Shown here piece by piece: positions 46,308-56,730 of a stretch of 64,000 nt of DNA (position 1 is its first letter; the number at the start of each line of letters is the position of its first letter). The position numbers and the translations under genes were made by a program. The stretch comes from Mauremys mutica (Eukaryota > Chordata > Testudines > Geoemydidae): the NCBI RefSeq assembly GCF_020497125.1, contig NC_059072.1:69199697-69263696 (forward strand), written 5' to 3'. The notes beneath the pieces were generated by a model, which saw only the letters and a list, made by a program, of their open reading frames with translations, was not told the origin of the DNA and searched no databases.

Positions 46308-47579
46308 ATGGAGCCCGCTGCGATCATCGCTGCACTTATGGCCGTTGTCAACTCCTCGCACCTTATCGTCCACCTGTGCAACAGTCAGCTACTGAGAAAT
46401 CGGGCGAGGAGGCTCCGGCAGCGCGGTGAGGAGAGTGGCGCAGACCTCTCAGAAAGCAGGGTACGCCGGGCAGTGGAGATCATGGTGGCAATGGGTCAAG
46501 TTCATGGTGTGGAACGGCGATTCTGGGCCCGGGAAACAAGCACGGACTGGTGGGACCGCATAGTGCTGCAGGTCTGGGATGAATCACAGTGGCTGCGAAA
46601 CTTCAGGATGCGTAAGGGCACTTTCCTTGAACTCTGTGACTTGCTGGCCCCTGCCCTGAAGCGCCAGGACACCCGGATGCGAGCAGCCCTGAGTGTGCAG
46701 AAGCGAGTGGCCATAGCCCTCTGGAAACTTGCCACGCCAGACAGCTACCGGTCAGTAGCGAACCACTTTGGCGTGGGCAAATCTACCGTGGGGGTTGCTG
46801 TGATGCAAGTAGCCCACGCAATCGTTGAGCAACTGCTCTCAAAGGTAGTGACTCTCGGAAACGTTCAGGTCATCATAGACGGCTTCGCCGCGATGGGATT
46901 CCCAAACTGCGGTGGGGCTATAGATGGGACTCACATCCCTATCCTGGCACCGGCCCACCAGGCCAGCGAGTACATTAACCGAAAGGGCTACTTTTCCATG
47001 GTGCTGCAAGGACTAGTGGACCATAGGGGACGTTTTACCAACATCAACGTCGGGTGGGCGGGCAAGGTTCATGACGCGCGTGTGTTCAGGAGCTCTGGTC
47101 TCTTTAGACTCCTCCAGGCAGGTACTTTCTTCCCGGACCACAAAATAACGGTTGGGGATGTGCAGATGCCTACAGTGATCCTCGGGGACCCAGCCTACCC
47201 GCTAATGCCCTGGCTCATGAAGCCCTATACAGGCGCCCTGGACAGTGAGAAGGAACTCTTCAACTACCGGCTAAGCAAGTGCAGAATGGTGGTGGAGTGT
47301 GCTTTCGGACGTCTCAAGGGGAGATGGCGGAGCTTACTCACTCGCTTGGACATCAGCGAAAAGAATATCCCCGTAGTTATTGCTGCTTGCTGTGTGCTGC
47401 ACAATCTGTGTGAGAGCAAGGGCGAGGCCTTTTTGTCCGGATGGGAGGTTGAGGCAAATCGCCTGGCTGCAGTTTACGCTCAGCCAGACACCCGTGCCGA
47501 GAGAATATCCCAGCGGGAAGCGCTCTGTATCCGGGAGGCTTTGAAAGCAAGTTTCCTCGGAGATCAGGGTAACCTATGA
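46308..47579 (+). CDS. PIF/Harbinger transposase (HARBI1-like nuclease family)
   Basis: This single-exon, 423-residue frame encodes a DDE endonuclease that cuts and rejoins transposon ends. The frame is open from 46131, but I chose the ATG at 46308 (residues MEPAAI) because the upstream part looks like untranslated sequence. The N-terminal third is basic and helical (QLLRNRARRLRQR near 27-39). A helix-turn-helix-like segment, SYRSVANHFGVGKSTV, spans about 146-161. The DDE_Tnp_4 catalytic region follows: AIDGTHI with Asp206, the conserved VHDARVF at 255-261, LGDPAYPL with Asp294 and VVECAFGRLKGRW with Glu330. No frameshift or premature stop is visible and the length suits the family. A poly(A) signal lies at 47724. 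It probably acts in the nucleus with the Myb-like protein encoded on the opposite strand. A domesticated HARBI1 gene is excluded by the flanking inverted repeats. Confidence 0.95.
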   Translation: MEPAAIIAALMAVVNSSHLIVHLCNSQLLRNRARRLRQRGEESGADLSESRVRRAVEIMVAMGQVHGVERRFWARETSTDWWDRIVLQVWDESQWLRNFRMRKGTFLELCDLLAPALKRQDTRMRAALSVQKRVAIALWKLATPDSYRSVANHFGVGKSTVGVAVMQVAHAIVEQLLSKVVTLGNVQVIIDGFAAMGFPNCGGAIDGTHIPILAPAHQASEYINRKGYFSMVLQGLVDHRGRFTNINVGWAGKVHDARVFRSSGLFRLLQAGTFFPDHKITVGDVQMPTVILGDPAYPLMPWLMKPYTGALDSEKELFNYRLSKCRMVVECAFGRLKGRWRSLLTRLDISEKNIPVVIAACCVLHNLCESKGEAFLSGWEVEANRLAAVYAQPDTRAERISQREALCIREALKASFLGDQGNL

Positions 47580-47723
47580 CTCTCCACTTGCTTTCAAGAG
47601 AAACTGACCCTGGGCCTGTGTCAGTTTGTGTCGATTTGGATCTGCGGCTACATGCCTTGTTCTCCAAGTTTCCCCCACTTCCAAAGCACGTTTTTAAGCA
47701 AAGTAATTGTTACACTCATTATT

Positions 47724-47729
47724 AATAAA
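47724..47729 (+). terminator. Polyadenylation signal of the transposase gene
   Basis: AATAAA occurs 145 bp beyond the transposase stop and is followed by T-rich and GT-rich sequence. Confidence 0.7.
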
Positions 47730-48369
47730 TCTTTCTTTTACTTTGCATTTCTGTTCTGGTGTTGAGACATGGACGCATACTGTGCTGGGCACGGTGTGCA
47801 CTGACGTACAGACCGCTTCCTCCATAGAGGACTGACATCCTCCTGCTCCTACATAGGTCTCTGGGGTGGGGGACGGATGACAGTGGTTCTGCATGAAGGG
47901 GAGGGTTTGCAGGAAGGGGCGAGTGGTGCCTTCTTTGCATAGGGGTTTGGATGACGGCAGTGGGCTGCGGGTTTCTGCGTGGGAAGGGGTGATGGGTGTG
48001 GGAGAAGGGTGACTATCTGTCCGTGGATGAGGGCTCTTGTTGGGGCTCAGGGCAGCGGATAGGCTCGTGGATCCGTTGCAAGTGCATCGTAAGGGCAGCC
48101 TGCCTTCACAGTAATGGCGTGACAGGCGCTAGGACCCTGGACAATTATACACATTACGAAATGAACAGGGGCAGCATACACAACACAGAATGACCCTGGT
48201 GCCTACTGACTGCAGTGTGTGTGTGCCCCGCAGTTGATCCTTTCCCCAAGTCTGTACCCTGGTACTGTAGGCTATACCGTGCAAGTATGAAACCCCTGTC
48301 CACCCCATACACCGAAAAATCCTCTGACAGGAAAGACATGACGGAAACAGTGATTAACAGCAAACAGCT

Positions 48370-48375
48370 TTTATT
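48370..48375 (-). terminator. Polyadenylation signal of the Myb-like gene
   Basis: TTTATT on the + strand reads AATAAA on the minus strand, about 120 bp beyond the stop at 48495. The two convergent genes thus have separate poly(A) sites. Confidence 0.65.
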
Positions 48376-48494
48376 AATCTAATAAACAGTGGGGGGATGA
48401 ACCTTGGATTTGGGACTGGCTGAGCCTATAAGGGAAGCACTTCTACAAATTTCTAACGTGAGAAGTGCGGGGTACACGGCCGCTCTGCTCTGGT

Positions 48495-50456
48495 TCAGTG
48501 ACAGTTCTCACGTCCTCTACCACCCCTCCGTCTTGTACTTTTGGGTGAGGGGGGGCCAGGACTTCTTGGCTGGTGAGGGCGATTGCAGAGACACTGCAGG
48601 GGGGCCCTGTCCTCCAGCCTGTGGTCCTGCAGGACATCAACAAGGCGACGAAGCGTGTCCGTTTGTTCCTTCATGAGACCAAGTAGCGTTTGGGTGGTCT
48701 GCTGGTCTTCCTGCCGCCACCTATCCTCACGTTCCATGAGTGTGCGATGCTGCTCACATAGGGTCTCCCTCCAGTGTTTCTGCTCTGCAGCCTCTGCTCG
48801 GGAGCAGACCATCAGTTCAGCGAACATGTCGTCCCTAGTCTTCTTCTTTCGCCGTCTAATCATTGCCAGTCTCTGCGAGGGGGATGCCTGGGCAGTCCGG
48901 GAAGGACCCGAAGCTGTGTGATGGGGAAAGTTAGTGATTTCCTTGTACAGATACATTTTCGCGAACAGTGAACACCGTCTAGTCAATTTCCATGAAGAAG
49001 ACCGTACCGGACAACAAGTGTCACGTGGTCTCCAGAGAAGCACAACATTTTGGCCTACGCTCTGATTGGCTGCGCCATTGCACAGGAGAGCGGAGAAGTC
49101 GGGAGAGAGAGCAGAATCCCTCTAGCAGAGAGTCCTGGTAAGCCTTACAGTACATTATGCTTATCAGTTAACGGATAGCTGTGCCGTCGTGCTAACGGCA
49201 ATCTGGAAATCAGATACTATGACCCTTTTGCAGCCACTCCCGACACTGCAGGGGAAAGATCAATGTATGCTTTTCCTGTGTGGCCTACAGCACGTGGCTG
49301 CTAAGCGCGGGGCTTTGTTATGCAAAGTATAAGTAAACCATTAAGAACAGTAACTATTCGCTAATTGCCCTAATTAGATGCAGCACTTCAGTAACGAGAT
49401 TACCCTGAGGCGTGTCTCTCGAGTGCAGAAAGAAAGGATGTTAAGGGAAGCACTTCACCGACCGGGACCCTACGCGGCCATGCTGGTAGAGGCGATGGTT
49501 CCCCTGTATCTGAGGATGTCGTGGCGTGGAAGAGTGAGCTTCACCGGAGGACCAAATAGGGCACCTCTTCCTCGAAACCTCCTGCGGAGGGTATTTGAGG
49601 AACTGTTTGAAGCATTTGTGGAATTGTCCATGGAGGACTATTGTTCCATCCCAATCTGTGTAGACCTACTGTTCGTTTAGTTTCCCTTTAAAAAGTTTTA
49701 GATATAGTATTTATAGATAGAATTTATATTTTTGGTATACATGTTTTCGAGCAAATAAATATTTTCTTGTTTATACGACTTACCGCCTGATCCTTCCCCT
49801 GACTCTGAGTCCGGGTTCACGGCCGGTGAGGGTTGGTAGGGGATCTCTGTGAGGGTGAGGAACAGATCCTGGCTGTCAGGGAAAGCGGCATTGTGTTCGC
49901 TGTCGCCTGTGCCTTCCTCCACGGACCCTTCGTCGTCTTGCCCATCGGCGAACATCGAGTAGGAACTGTCCTGGCTCACTATGCCATCCACTGAGTCCAC
50001 GGTCAGTGGTGGGACAGTGGTGGCAGACCCACCGAGAATGGCATGCAGTGCCTCGTAGAAGCGGCATGTCTGGGGCTGTGCTCCGGAGCGTCCGTTTGCC
50101 GCTCTGACTTTTTGATAGCCTTGCCTCAGGTCCTTGACTTTCACGCGGCACTGCATCGCATCCCGGCTGTATCCTTTCTGTGTCATGGCTTGGGAGACCT
50201 TCTCGAAGGTCTTTGCATTACGCTTGTTGGAGCGCAGCTCCGACAGCACAGACTCCTCGCCCCACACAGCGATCAGATCCTGGACTTCCCGGTCTGTCCA
50301 TGCTGGGGATCTCTTTCTATTCTTGCATTGGGCTGACTCCTCTGCTGGAGAGCTCTGCATCGTTGCAGGTGCTGCGGAGCTCGCCCCGATGTCCAGCCAG
50401 GACGTCAGATTCAAAGTGCCCAGACAGGAAAATGAATTCAAATTTTCCCGGGTCAT
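48495..50456 (-). CDS. Harbinger Myb/SANT-like DNA-binding protein, two exons
   Basis: Exon 1 spans 50456-49784 and exon 2 spans 48913-48495. The donor GCG|GTAAGT and acceptor CACACAG|CTT bound an 870-bp intron in phase 1. Joined length is 1092 bases, 364 codons including the stop. Exon 1 carries a trihelix Myb/SANT-like domain (AWTDREVQDLIAVWGEE about residues 51-67, through KTFEKVSQAM to QCRVKVKDLRQGYQKV and CRFYEALHAILGG near 134-146), then an acidic region (EDxxE-type, around 181-192) and FPDSQDLFLTL. Exon 2 has a basic RRRKKKTRDDMF motif, a Gln/Glu-rich coiled-coil-like helix, and a Pro/Arg-rich tail. The Met at 50360 (MQSS) is a likely alternative start. In Harbinger elements this protein helps the transposase enter the nucleus and recognise ends. 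The two genes are convergent. All splice sites appear usable. Confidence 0.92.
49066..49138 (+). promoter_or_regulatory. Possible promoter and first exon of a nested third gene
   Basis: GATTGGCTG at about 49064-49072 is an inverted CCAAT box, followed by a GAGA-rich stretch and CCTG|GTAAGC, a good splice donor with the intron starting at 49138. No TATA box is obvious. Everything lies within the intron of the Myb-like gene, on the opposite strand. Promoter activity is inferred only. Confidence 0.4.
49378..49680 (+). CDS. Candidate third Harbinger gene, 100 residues, unknown function
   Basis: The frame starts with an ATG that directly follows an acceptor-like TGCCCTAATTAG at 49366-49377. A CTAAT at about 49361 could be a branch point, and the donor at 49138 could join here across 240 bp. 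The protein is basic in its first half (TLRRVSRVQKERMLREAL, about 9-26), carries Trp at 49 and a GGPN turn (57-60), and ends with an acidic amphipathic segment (RRVFEELFEAFVELSMEDY, about 69-87) and a hydrophobic tail. AATAAA follows at 49754. I recognise no family. It lies inside the Myb gene intron on the other strand, an arrangement I do not know from other Harbinger elements. It may instead be a chance frame or a captured exon. Confidence 0.45.
   Translation: MQHFSNEITLRRVSRVQKERMLREALHRPGPYAAMLVEAMVPLYLRMSWRGRVSFTGGPNRAPLPRNLLRRVFEELFEAFVELSMEDYCSIPICVDLLFV
49754..49759 (+). terminator. Possible polyadenylation signal of the nested third gene
   Basis: AATAAA lies 74 bp beyond the stop of the 100-codon frame, followed by a T/G-rich stretch (TATTTTCTTGTTTAT). 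It also overlaps the intron near the donor of the Myb-like gene. Confidence 0.45.
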
Positions 50457-50569
50457 TTCCTGTGTGGCTGGTCAGAGAATCCAAGCTCCGACTGCTGTCC
50501 AGAGCGTCAACAGAGTGGTGCACTGTGGGATAGCTCCCGGAGCTACTAAGTTCGATTTGCATCCACACC

Positions 50570-50750
50570 TAGCCTAATTCGAGCTAGCAAGTGCGAATTT
50601 AGCGTTACTCCACCTGTCGGGGTGGAGTACCAAATTCGAACTAAGGAGCCCCCTAGTTCGAATTAAATGGCTTCCTGGTGTGGACGGTTGAGCGATTAGT
50701 TCGAATTAACGCTGCTAAATTCGATTTAAGATCCTAGTGTAGACCAGGCC
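50570..50750. promoter_or_regulatory. Right terminal and subterminal binding region of Harbinger
   Basis: TTCGAA at 50635, 50657 and 50700 and TTCGA(T/G) variants nearby mirror the left end. It also forms the upstream region of the Myb-like gene, so binding could autoregulate that gene, which is an inference. Confidence 0.55.
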
Positions 50751-50753
50751 TCA

Positions 50754-51784
50754 GGCAGGCATGGAGTCACCAGCAGGGGCTGTGCTTCACACTGAGGGAG
50801 CTGATAATGGTGATCTACTGTGTGCCAGGTTCCAACTGCTACTCCTAGCTGGGTTGGGGAGGGATGGGGTTTCCTCTTCTCTTGCAGGTGCTGTGCCCAG
50901 GACAGGTCAGACCCATCTTCAGGAACCTCCCCCAGATGCAAGAAGCTCTGCAGCTGCTCCCTGTACAGAGACCTGTAACAGGGGAGTGATGGGGGCAGAA
51001 AGCAGGGCAAAGGTGCTGGGCAGCAGTTACTTGGTTAAGAAACACCTGAGCCTAATAAAAAGACTTAGAGGCAGGGTGTCTTCCCACTTTTTACCTGACT
51101 TAAGTGTGAGTGATGGAGGGAGGGGGCAGAGAGAAGTGAACAGGGTTTAGGGCATCAGGCAGAAGAGACAGAGAGGCGATGGGGCCTTGGTCTGGGCGCT
51201 GGTGGCCCCTGCACTTCTAGGGAACTTCTGGCTCTCCTGCTTAGGAGGGATCCATCAGCAAGCCCATGCAGAAAAGGCCTTCTATGGGGAGCTGGTTAAT
51301 GGGATCCCCAGAAAAGGGATCTACGGAAGGTATTTCTAGAGGAAGCAGAATCCAAAAGGGCAAAGCTTTAAGGTGGCCAAGTCCCAGCAAAAGGACCTTA
51401 CCCGACAGTGGCACGAAGGCCAGATCATTGGGAAACTATGCGAGATCCAGAGAAGAGCTGTGGCAGTTTGCCCACTGTACCACATTGCAGAATGTTAAAA
51501 TCTGTCAACAAGAAAGTCACTGTCAAGGACACAAAACCCTTTATTACGTACACACTGAATTATAAAAATATCAGCTTTCAAAGACGACAGCTTTAAACAA
51601 ACTGTCTGAAAATAGAATGTTTTCCATTCTTCAATGCTATTGCATAATTGCAATATCACTCTTATAACGTCCCTACCACAGCAGATGCTTTGGATAAGAT
51701 TTTTAAAATATCTTTTCTGGTTCTGCAATTGATTGTGGTTAATAACTATCTGGATAGGATAATTGAGCTTTGTTACCTACCTTA
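50754..51784. other. Stretch without recognised genes between Harbinger and CR1
   Basis: GC-moderate sequence with open frames at 50761-51150 (129 codons) and 51266-51565 (99 codons) that show no known domain. Poly-purine patches are frequent. I do not support any of these as genes. Confidence 0.35.
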
Positions 51785-54002
51785 TTGAGGTCAGAGGGTG
51801 TAGGGATGCAGTGAGAAAGGCCAAAAGCCGGGTAGAGATGGACCTTGTGAAGGGAATTAAAACCTATAGTAAAAGGTTTTTTAGCCATATAAATAGGAAG
51901 AAAACCAAGAAAGAAGAAGTGGGACCGCTTAAAACTGTAAACGGAGTGGAGATTAAGGATAAGCTAGGCATGGCACAATATCTAAACGAATATTTTGCCT
52001 CGGTCTTTAATGAGGCTAATGAAGGGCTTAGGAATAGTGGCAGAATGACTGATGGGAATGAAGGTGCGGGATTGGAAATTACAGTATCCGAGGTAGAAGC
52101 CAAACTTGAACAGCTTAACGGTAGTAAATCCGGCGGCCCGGATAATCTTCATCCTAGAATATTAAAGGAATTGGCGAGTGAAATTGCAAGCCCATTAGCG
52201 ATAATTTTTAACGAATCTCTAAACTCGGGGGTTGTACCGTTTGACTGGAGATTAGCTAATATAGTTCCTATTTTCAAGAAGGGGAAAAAAAGTGACCCGG
52301 GTAACTACAGGCCTGTTAGTTTAACATCTGTAGTATGTAAAGTCATGGAAAAAATATTAAAGGAGAGAGTAGTTACGGACCTTGAGGTCAATGGCAATTG
52401 GGACAAATTACAACATGGTTTTACGAAAGGTAGATCGTGCCAAACCAACCTGATCTCCTTCTTTGAGAAAGTAACAGATTTTTTAGACAAGGGAAATGCG
52501 GTGGATCTAATATCTTGATTTCAGTAAGGCGTTTGATACGGTACCGCATGAAGAATTACTGGTTAAATTGGAAAAGATGGGGATCGAAATGAAAATCCAG
52601 AGGTGGATAAGGAACTGGTTAAAGGGGAGACTGCAGCGGGTCGTATTGAAAGGTGATCTGTCGGGTTGGAGGGAGGTTACCAGTGGAGTTCCTCAAGTTT
52701 CGGTTTTGGGTCCGATCTTATTCAATCTATTTATCATTGACCTCGGAACCAAAAGTAGGAGTGGGCTGATAAAGTTTGCGGAAGACACGAAGTTGGGAGG
52801 TATTGCCAATTCGGAGAAGGATCGGGATATCCTCCAGGGAGATTTGGATGACCTTGTAAACTGGAGTATTAGTAATAGGATGAAATTCAATAGTGAGAAA
52901 TGTAAGGTTATGCATTTAGGGATGACTAACAGGAATTTTAGTTATAAGCTGGGGACGCACCAGTTGGAAGTAACGGAAGAGGAGAAGGACCTCGGAGTCC
53001 TGGTTGATCGCAGGATGACTATGAGTCGGCAATGTGATGTGGCCATTAAAAAAGCTAATGCAGTCTTGGGATGCATTAGGCGAGGTATTTCTAGTAGAGA
53101 TAAGGAGGTGCTAGTCCCGTTATACAAGGCGTTGGTGAGACCTCATTTGGAGTACTGTGTGCAGTTTTGGTCTCCCATGTTTAAGAAGGATGAATTCAAA
53201 CTGGAACGGGTACAAAGAAGGGCCACTAGAATGATCCGAGGAATGGAAAGCCTGTCATATGAAAGGAGACTTGAGGAGCTCGGTTTGTTTTCCTTAACCA
53301 AAAGAAGGTTGAGAGGAGATATGATTGCTCTCTTTAAATATATCAGAGGGATAAATACCAGGGAGGGAGAGGAATTATTTCAGCTCAGTACTAATGTGGA
53401 CACGAGAACAAATGGATATAAATTGGCAGTCGGGAAGTTTAGGCTTGAAATTAGACAAAGGTTTCTAACCATCAGGGGAGTGAAATTCTGGAACAGCCTA
53501 CCGAGGGAAACAGTGGGGGCGAAGGACCTCTTTGGCTTTAAGATTAAGCTTGATAAGTTTATGGAGGGAATGGTTTGATAGGATAACGTGATTTAGTCAA
53601 TAGGTCAATAACGTGCGACCACTGGTAATTAGTACCGAGGGTCAATGTTGGGATATTGAAAGTCTTTTTCCTGAGTGTCTGGCTGGAGAGTCTTGCCCGC
53701 ATGCTCGGGGTTCAGCTGATCACCACATTTGGGGTCGGGAAGGAATTTTCCTCCAGGGTAGATTGGCAGTGGCCCTGGAGGTTTTTCGCCTTCCTCCACA
53801 GCATGGGGCAGGAGTCGCTTGCTGGAGGATTATCTGCTACTTGAAGTCTTTAAATCAGGATTTGGGGACTTCAACAGCTGAGTCAAGGGAGAGAATTATT
53901 TCAGGAGTGGGTGGGTCAGCTTTTGTGGCCTGCATCTTGTGGGAGGTCAGACTAGATGATCATAATGGTCTCTTCTGATCTTAAGTTCTATGATTCTATG
54001 AT
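51785..54002 (+). pseudogene. 5'-truncated CR1 LINE with near-intact reverse transcriptase ORF
   Basis: CR1 elements encode an endonuclease and reverse transcriptase; this copy starts within the linker before the RT. The frame runs to 52518, including SKSGGPDNLHPRI, RLANIVPIFKKGKK, NYRPVSLTS and GFTKGRSCQTN. The junction near 52512 has lost two bases compared with the expected YLDFSKAFD motif, so the second half (FSKAFDTVPHEELL onward to 53578) is in another frame. The catalytic A-D-D box reads FAEDTKL (Glu codon at 52781), a change expected to abolish polymerisation. The C-terminal region (PHLEYCVQFWSP, RRATRMIRG) is clean. The 3' end TTCTATGATTCTATGATTA at 53984-54002 is the CR1 tail. It is otherwise little decayed, so it is fairly young. 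Confidence 0.93.
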
Positions 54003-54069
54003 TACCCAAATCCTACTCATCTTTTACTAAATCATAGCTCTAAGCTGCTGATTTCTCCTCTGGTTAGAA

Positions 54070-54397
54070 CAGTGTTTCTCAAACTGAGGCCACCGCTTGT
54101 GTAGGGAAAGCCCTTGGCGGGCCGGGCTGGTTTGTTTACCTGCCTCGTCCACAGGTCCGGCTGATCACGGTTCCCACTGGCCACAGTTCACTGCTCCGGG
54201 CCAATGGGAGCTGCTGGAAGTGGTGCGGGTTCAGGGACATACTGGCTTCCAGCAGCTCCCATTGGCCCGGAGCAGCAAACTGTGGCCAGTGGGAGCCACG
54301 ATTGGTCCGGAGCTGTGGATGGGGTAGGTAAACAAACCGGTTCGGCCCGCCAGGGGCTTTCCCTACACAAGCGGCGACCCCAGTTTGAGAAACACTG
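54070..54397. mobile_element. Palindromic hAT MITE with perfect target duplication
   Basis: GGTTAGAA flanks both ends (54062-54069 and 54398-54405). The ends are CAGTGTTTCTCAAACTGAGG and its inverted counterpart. The interior is a long inverted repeat with GGTTTGTTTACCTGCC, CCCACTGGCCACAG and GGGCCAATGGGAGCTGC arms centred near 54237. It is non-coding. Confidence 0.92.
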
Positions 54398-54405
54398 GGT
54401 TAGAA

Positions 54406-55695
54406 GGACAAGTATATAGCTGCTTTTAAGACTGCTGGACTGGACTACATGTGCATCTGGGTGCTGATTTGATGGTAATTGCTGTTGCTTACTGATGCAG
54501 TTGGTAATTTCTATTACAGAATCTAAACAGGTGACTTCTATGGTAGACTTGGTTTGAGTTGCAGGGAGTGATGATGATTGAGTGTATGGATCAACAGCAC
54601 CACCCAATGGTGTTGCCCTGAGATATAACATCCAACAGCCACAAGTCCAAAAAGGGCCACTTTGCCATGGGGCAGTGCTGTCCAGTGGCAAGAGTTGGTG
54701 GTAGGCCCACACTACCAGGGACACTGGCACAGGGTTCAGGTTTCCATATCCCCAATGTGTCCCCTGAGTCGCTTCCTACCTTTTATCCATCTCCAACTCT
54801 GGTAACCATGAGTCATCCTCTTTGGTTCCCATGGGCAACTGTCTACCGGCAGCACAACTAGGAGACTCAGCCCTGATGGCTTGGAGTCCTGGCGGCTTCC
54901 TCTCAGGAGGCTGCTGCACACGGTCACTCCTTTCCTCTGTCAGCCCAGACTGAGCAGCTCCCTTTTGAATGCTTCACAGGGAGCACGCCCAAAAAGGGTG
55001 ATGGGGCATGACCTCAGGGGCCCAAAGCAGTTTGTTAACCCTTGCCTCACCAGTGCAGGGTAGGCACACAGTTCCCATTAGTCCTGGAATATGGCATTGC
55101 AAAGATCATTTCTAAAAATGGGCCTTTTGTAGACCTGGTCAGGGATATTTCCAACAAAAACACTTTTTCCTCAGACAATGCAGATTTGTTGAAACTAAAA
55201 CTGTTTGTGGGAAAGGGTCAGCTTCAATGAATGTCTGAATAAATAATAATAAGTAATAATATTAAAGTTTTGACATTTTAAAAAACAAAACGTTTTCAGT
55301 TTTTGATTCAAAATAATTTTCTTTAAAAAATTAAGTTAATTTATAGTATTTTTATACCGAAAGAGTCAAAATCCCACCCTCCATGTCTGCAGTCTGAAAT
55401 TGGATTGGTCCTTCCAACATTTCAGTGGTCTCTATGTTTAAAGTAATATTGTTACAAGCTATAATATTGCATGAGAAATAATTCTGTTTTAAACTCCATA
55501 AACTATGGAATATTTGTAAGGATGAAATACCATGTCAAAGGTACTATAAAATACGTAAATGACTTAACAACTCTCATGATCACAGCTGGAATTGCTAACT
55601 TCTTCTGGCTCTAATGGATGTACAAAATTGTACCAAGTAAGGAAGGCTTGATCCTGCAAGATGCTGAGCACCTTCTAGTCCCATTGATAAGTCCT
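54406..55695. other. Stretch without recognised genes
   Basis: The minus frame at 54188-54730 mostly reads the palindromic element and is not a gene. From 55090 to 55360 there are AAAAC/TTTTG-rich motifs that may be an old DNA transposon, but no termini were recognised. Confidence 0.35.
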
Positions 55696-55699
55696 GGTA

Positions 55700-55800
55700 G
55701 GATCCGTGTCTCTAGAATGTGAACCCTTTGGGATAGGGATTGTCTCTTCATGTGTTTGTAGAACAGCCAAGAGGGGCCAACGGATCCTCCCATATTTAAT
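55700..55800 (+). mobile_element. MIR/CORE-SINE-like 3' tail
   Basis: GAATGTGAACCCTTTGGGAT, AGGGATTGTCTCTTCATGTG and TTGTAGAACAGCCAAGAGGG resemble the 3' end of a MIR-type SINE. Confidence 0.5.
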
Positions 55801-55866
55801 AACAACATCAAGCTTTTTATGCGGAATGCATTTTTAATAGTCCCTGTGATAAGAATAAAATACGTC

Positions 55867-56431
55867 TGTCATAGGGCAAGCCTTATCTGTAGCACACTCT
55901 GCTGAGTTAGTGTGGCACTACGCATATTCATTGTCTCAGTTTCCTTTCTCGGGGAGCCAGCAACTCTACTTCAGACACTCTGGATTCAACACCACCTTCC
56001 TCGAGGCTTGTTTATTACAAAACCTCATACAAAATGGTCCATAACAAAGAATCCCAAATAAATAAAAGGTGCTTCTGGCTTTCAGGGTTCTTCTGAAGCC
56101 TTCCCTCTACGCGCTGTTCCCAGTCCCCTCAGGGTTATCTTCTCAGTCCATGGCAGGGCCCCCAGCCCTTCTCCTGGAACTTGGGTAGTTCAAGCAGTTA
56201 TTGTCCCTCTCTTTACCAGGAGTCCCCAGATCTGGGTTGCAATTTACCTTTTCCTTATGGCAGGAACCCCAGCCCACCTCCTTGATCTGGGTAATTCAAG
56301 CAATTATGGTGTCCCGGGACCTTGTATGAATAATCAGACCTTTCAGCTCTTAGATAAAGAGCTGTGCCAGGTGTCAGGGTGGACTGACCCATAGGCAGAA
56401 CTGCCCTGAAGGGTCAGACTACCCCATCACA
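55867..56431 (-). mobile_element. Probable solo LTR
   Basis: On the minus strand the unit starts TGTGATGGGGTAGTC and ends CTTGCCCTATGACA (TG...CA). It contains reversed AATAAA motifs (TTTATT at about 56008), is about 565 bp long and is non-coding. No matching target duplication was found, so the boundaries are approximate. Confidence 0.5.
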
Positions 56432-56730
56432 ACTTAATACTACCTAGAAAAGTTTGTTTCTTCCAGTAAGTGTTCTGTTTCTTAAAGGGAATCAAGCTCA
56501 ATGTACTAAGAATTGCATGCTTGTTTTGTGCACTGTTTTATTTAAATTACTGGTTTTTAATGAATTACTAAAAGGTAATTAATTAATTGTGAGTATGCGA
56601 CCATTAGCAGTGTTGATAAGGTTGACAAGGATTTGCAGATAATGTACAGAGCAGCGAAGGCAGAGTTCACTGACATTGCTAGCAAAGCTCACTTAGTCAA
56701 ATCAGCCAATGCTGATGTGTTAATTTAGTA

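Larger units (their letters stand above)
45927..50750. mobile_element. Complete PIF/Harbinger DNA transposon
   Basis: The ends are GGCCTTGTCTACACTA and, reversed, GGCCTGGTCTACACTA, with one mismatch in 16. TCA flanks both sides (45924-45926 and 50751-50753), the 3-bp duplication typical of Harbinger. TTCGAA occurs at 45952, 45967 and 46028 on the left and at 50635, 50657 and 50700 on the right, with more TTCGA-type variants between. It contains a transposase (+), a two-exon Myb/SANT-like gene (-) and a possible third gene (+). CpG is plentiful through the body and every splice and catalytic feature is intact, which suggests a young, possibly recently mobile copy. Confidence 0.95.

Noticed and set aside
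49698..49783. Extension of the Myb-like frame into 49698
   Set aside because: A consensus GTAAGT donor and an in-frame acceptor 870 bp away show this is intron sequence.
54188..54730. 180-codon minus frame
   Set aside because: Half of it reads the palindromic hAT element and the rest shows no known domain.
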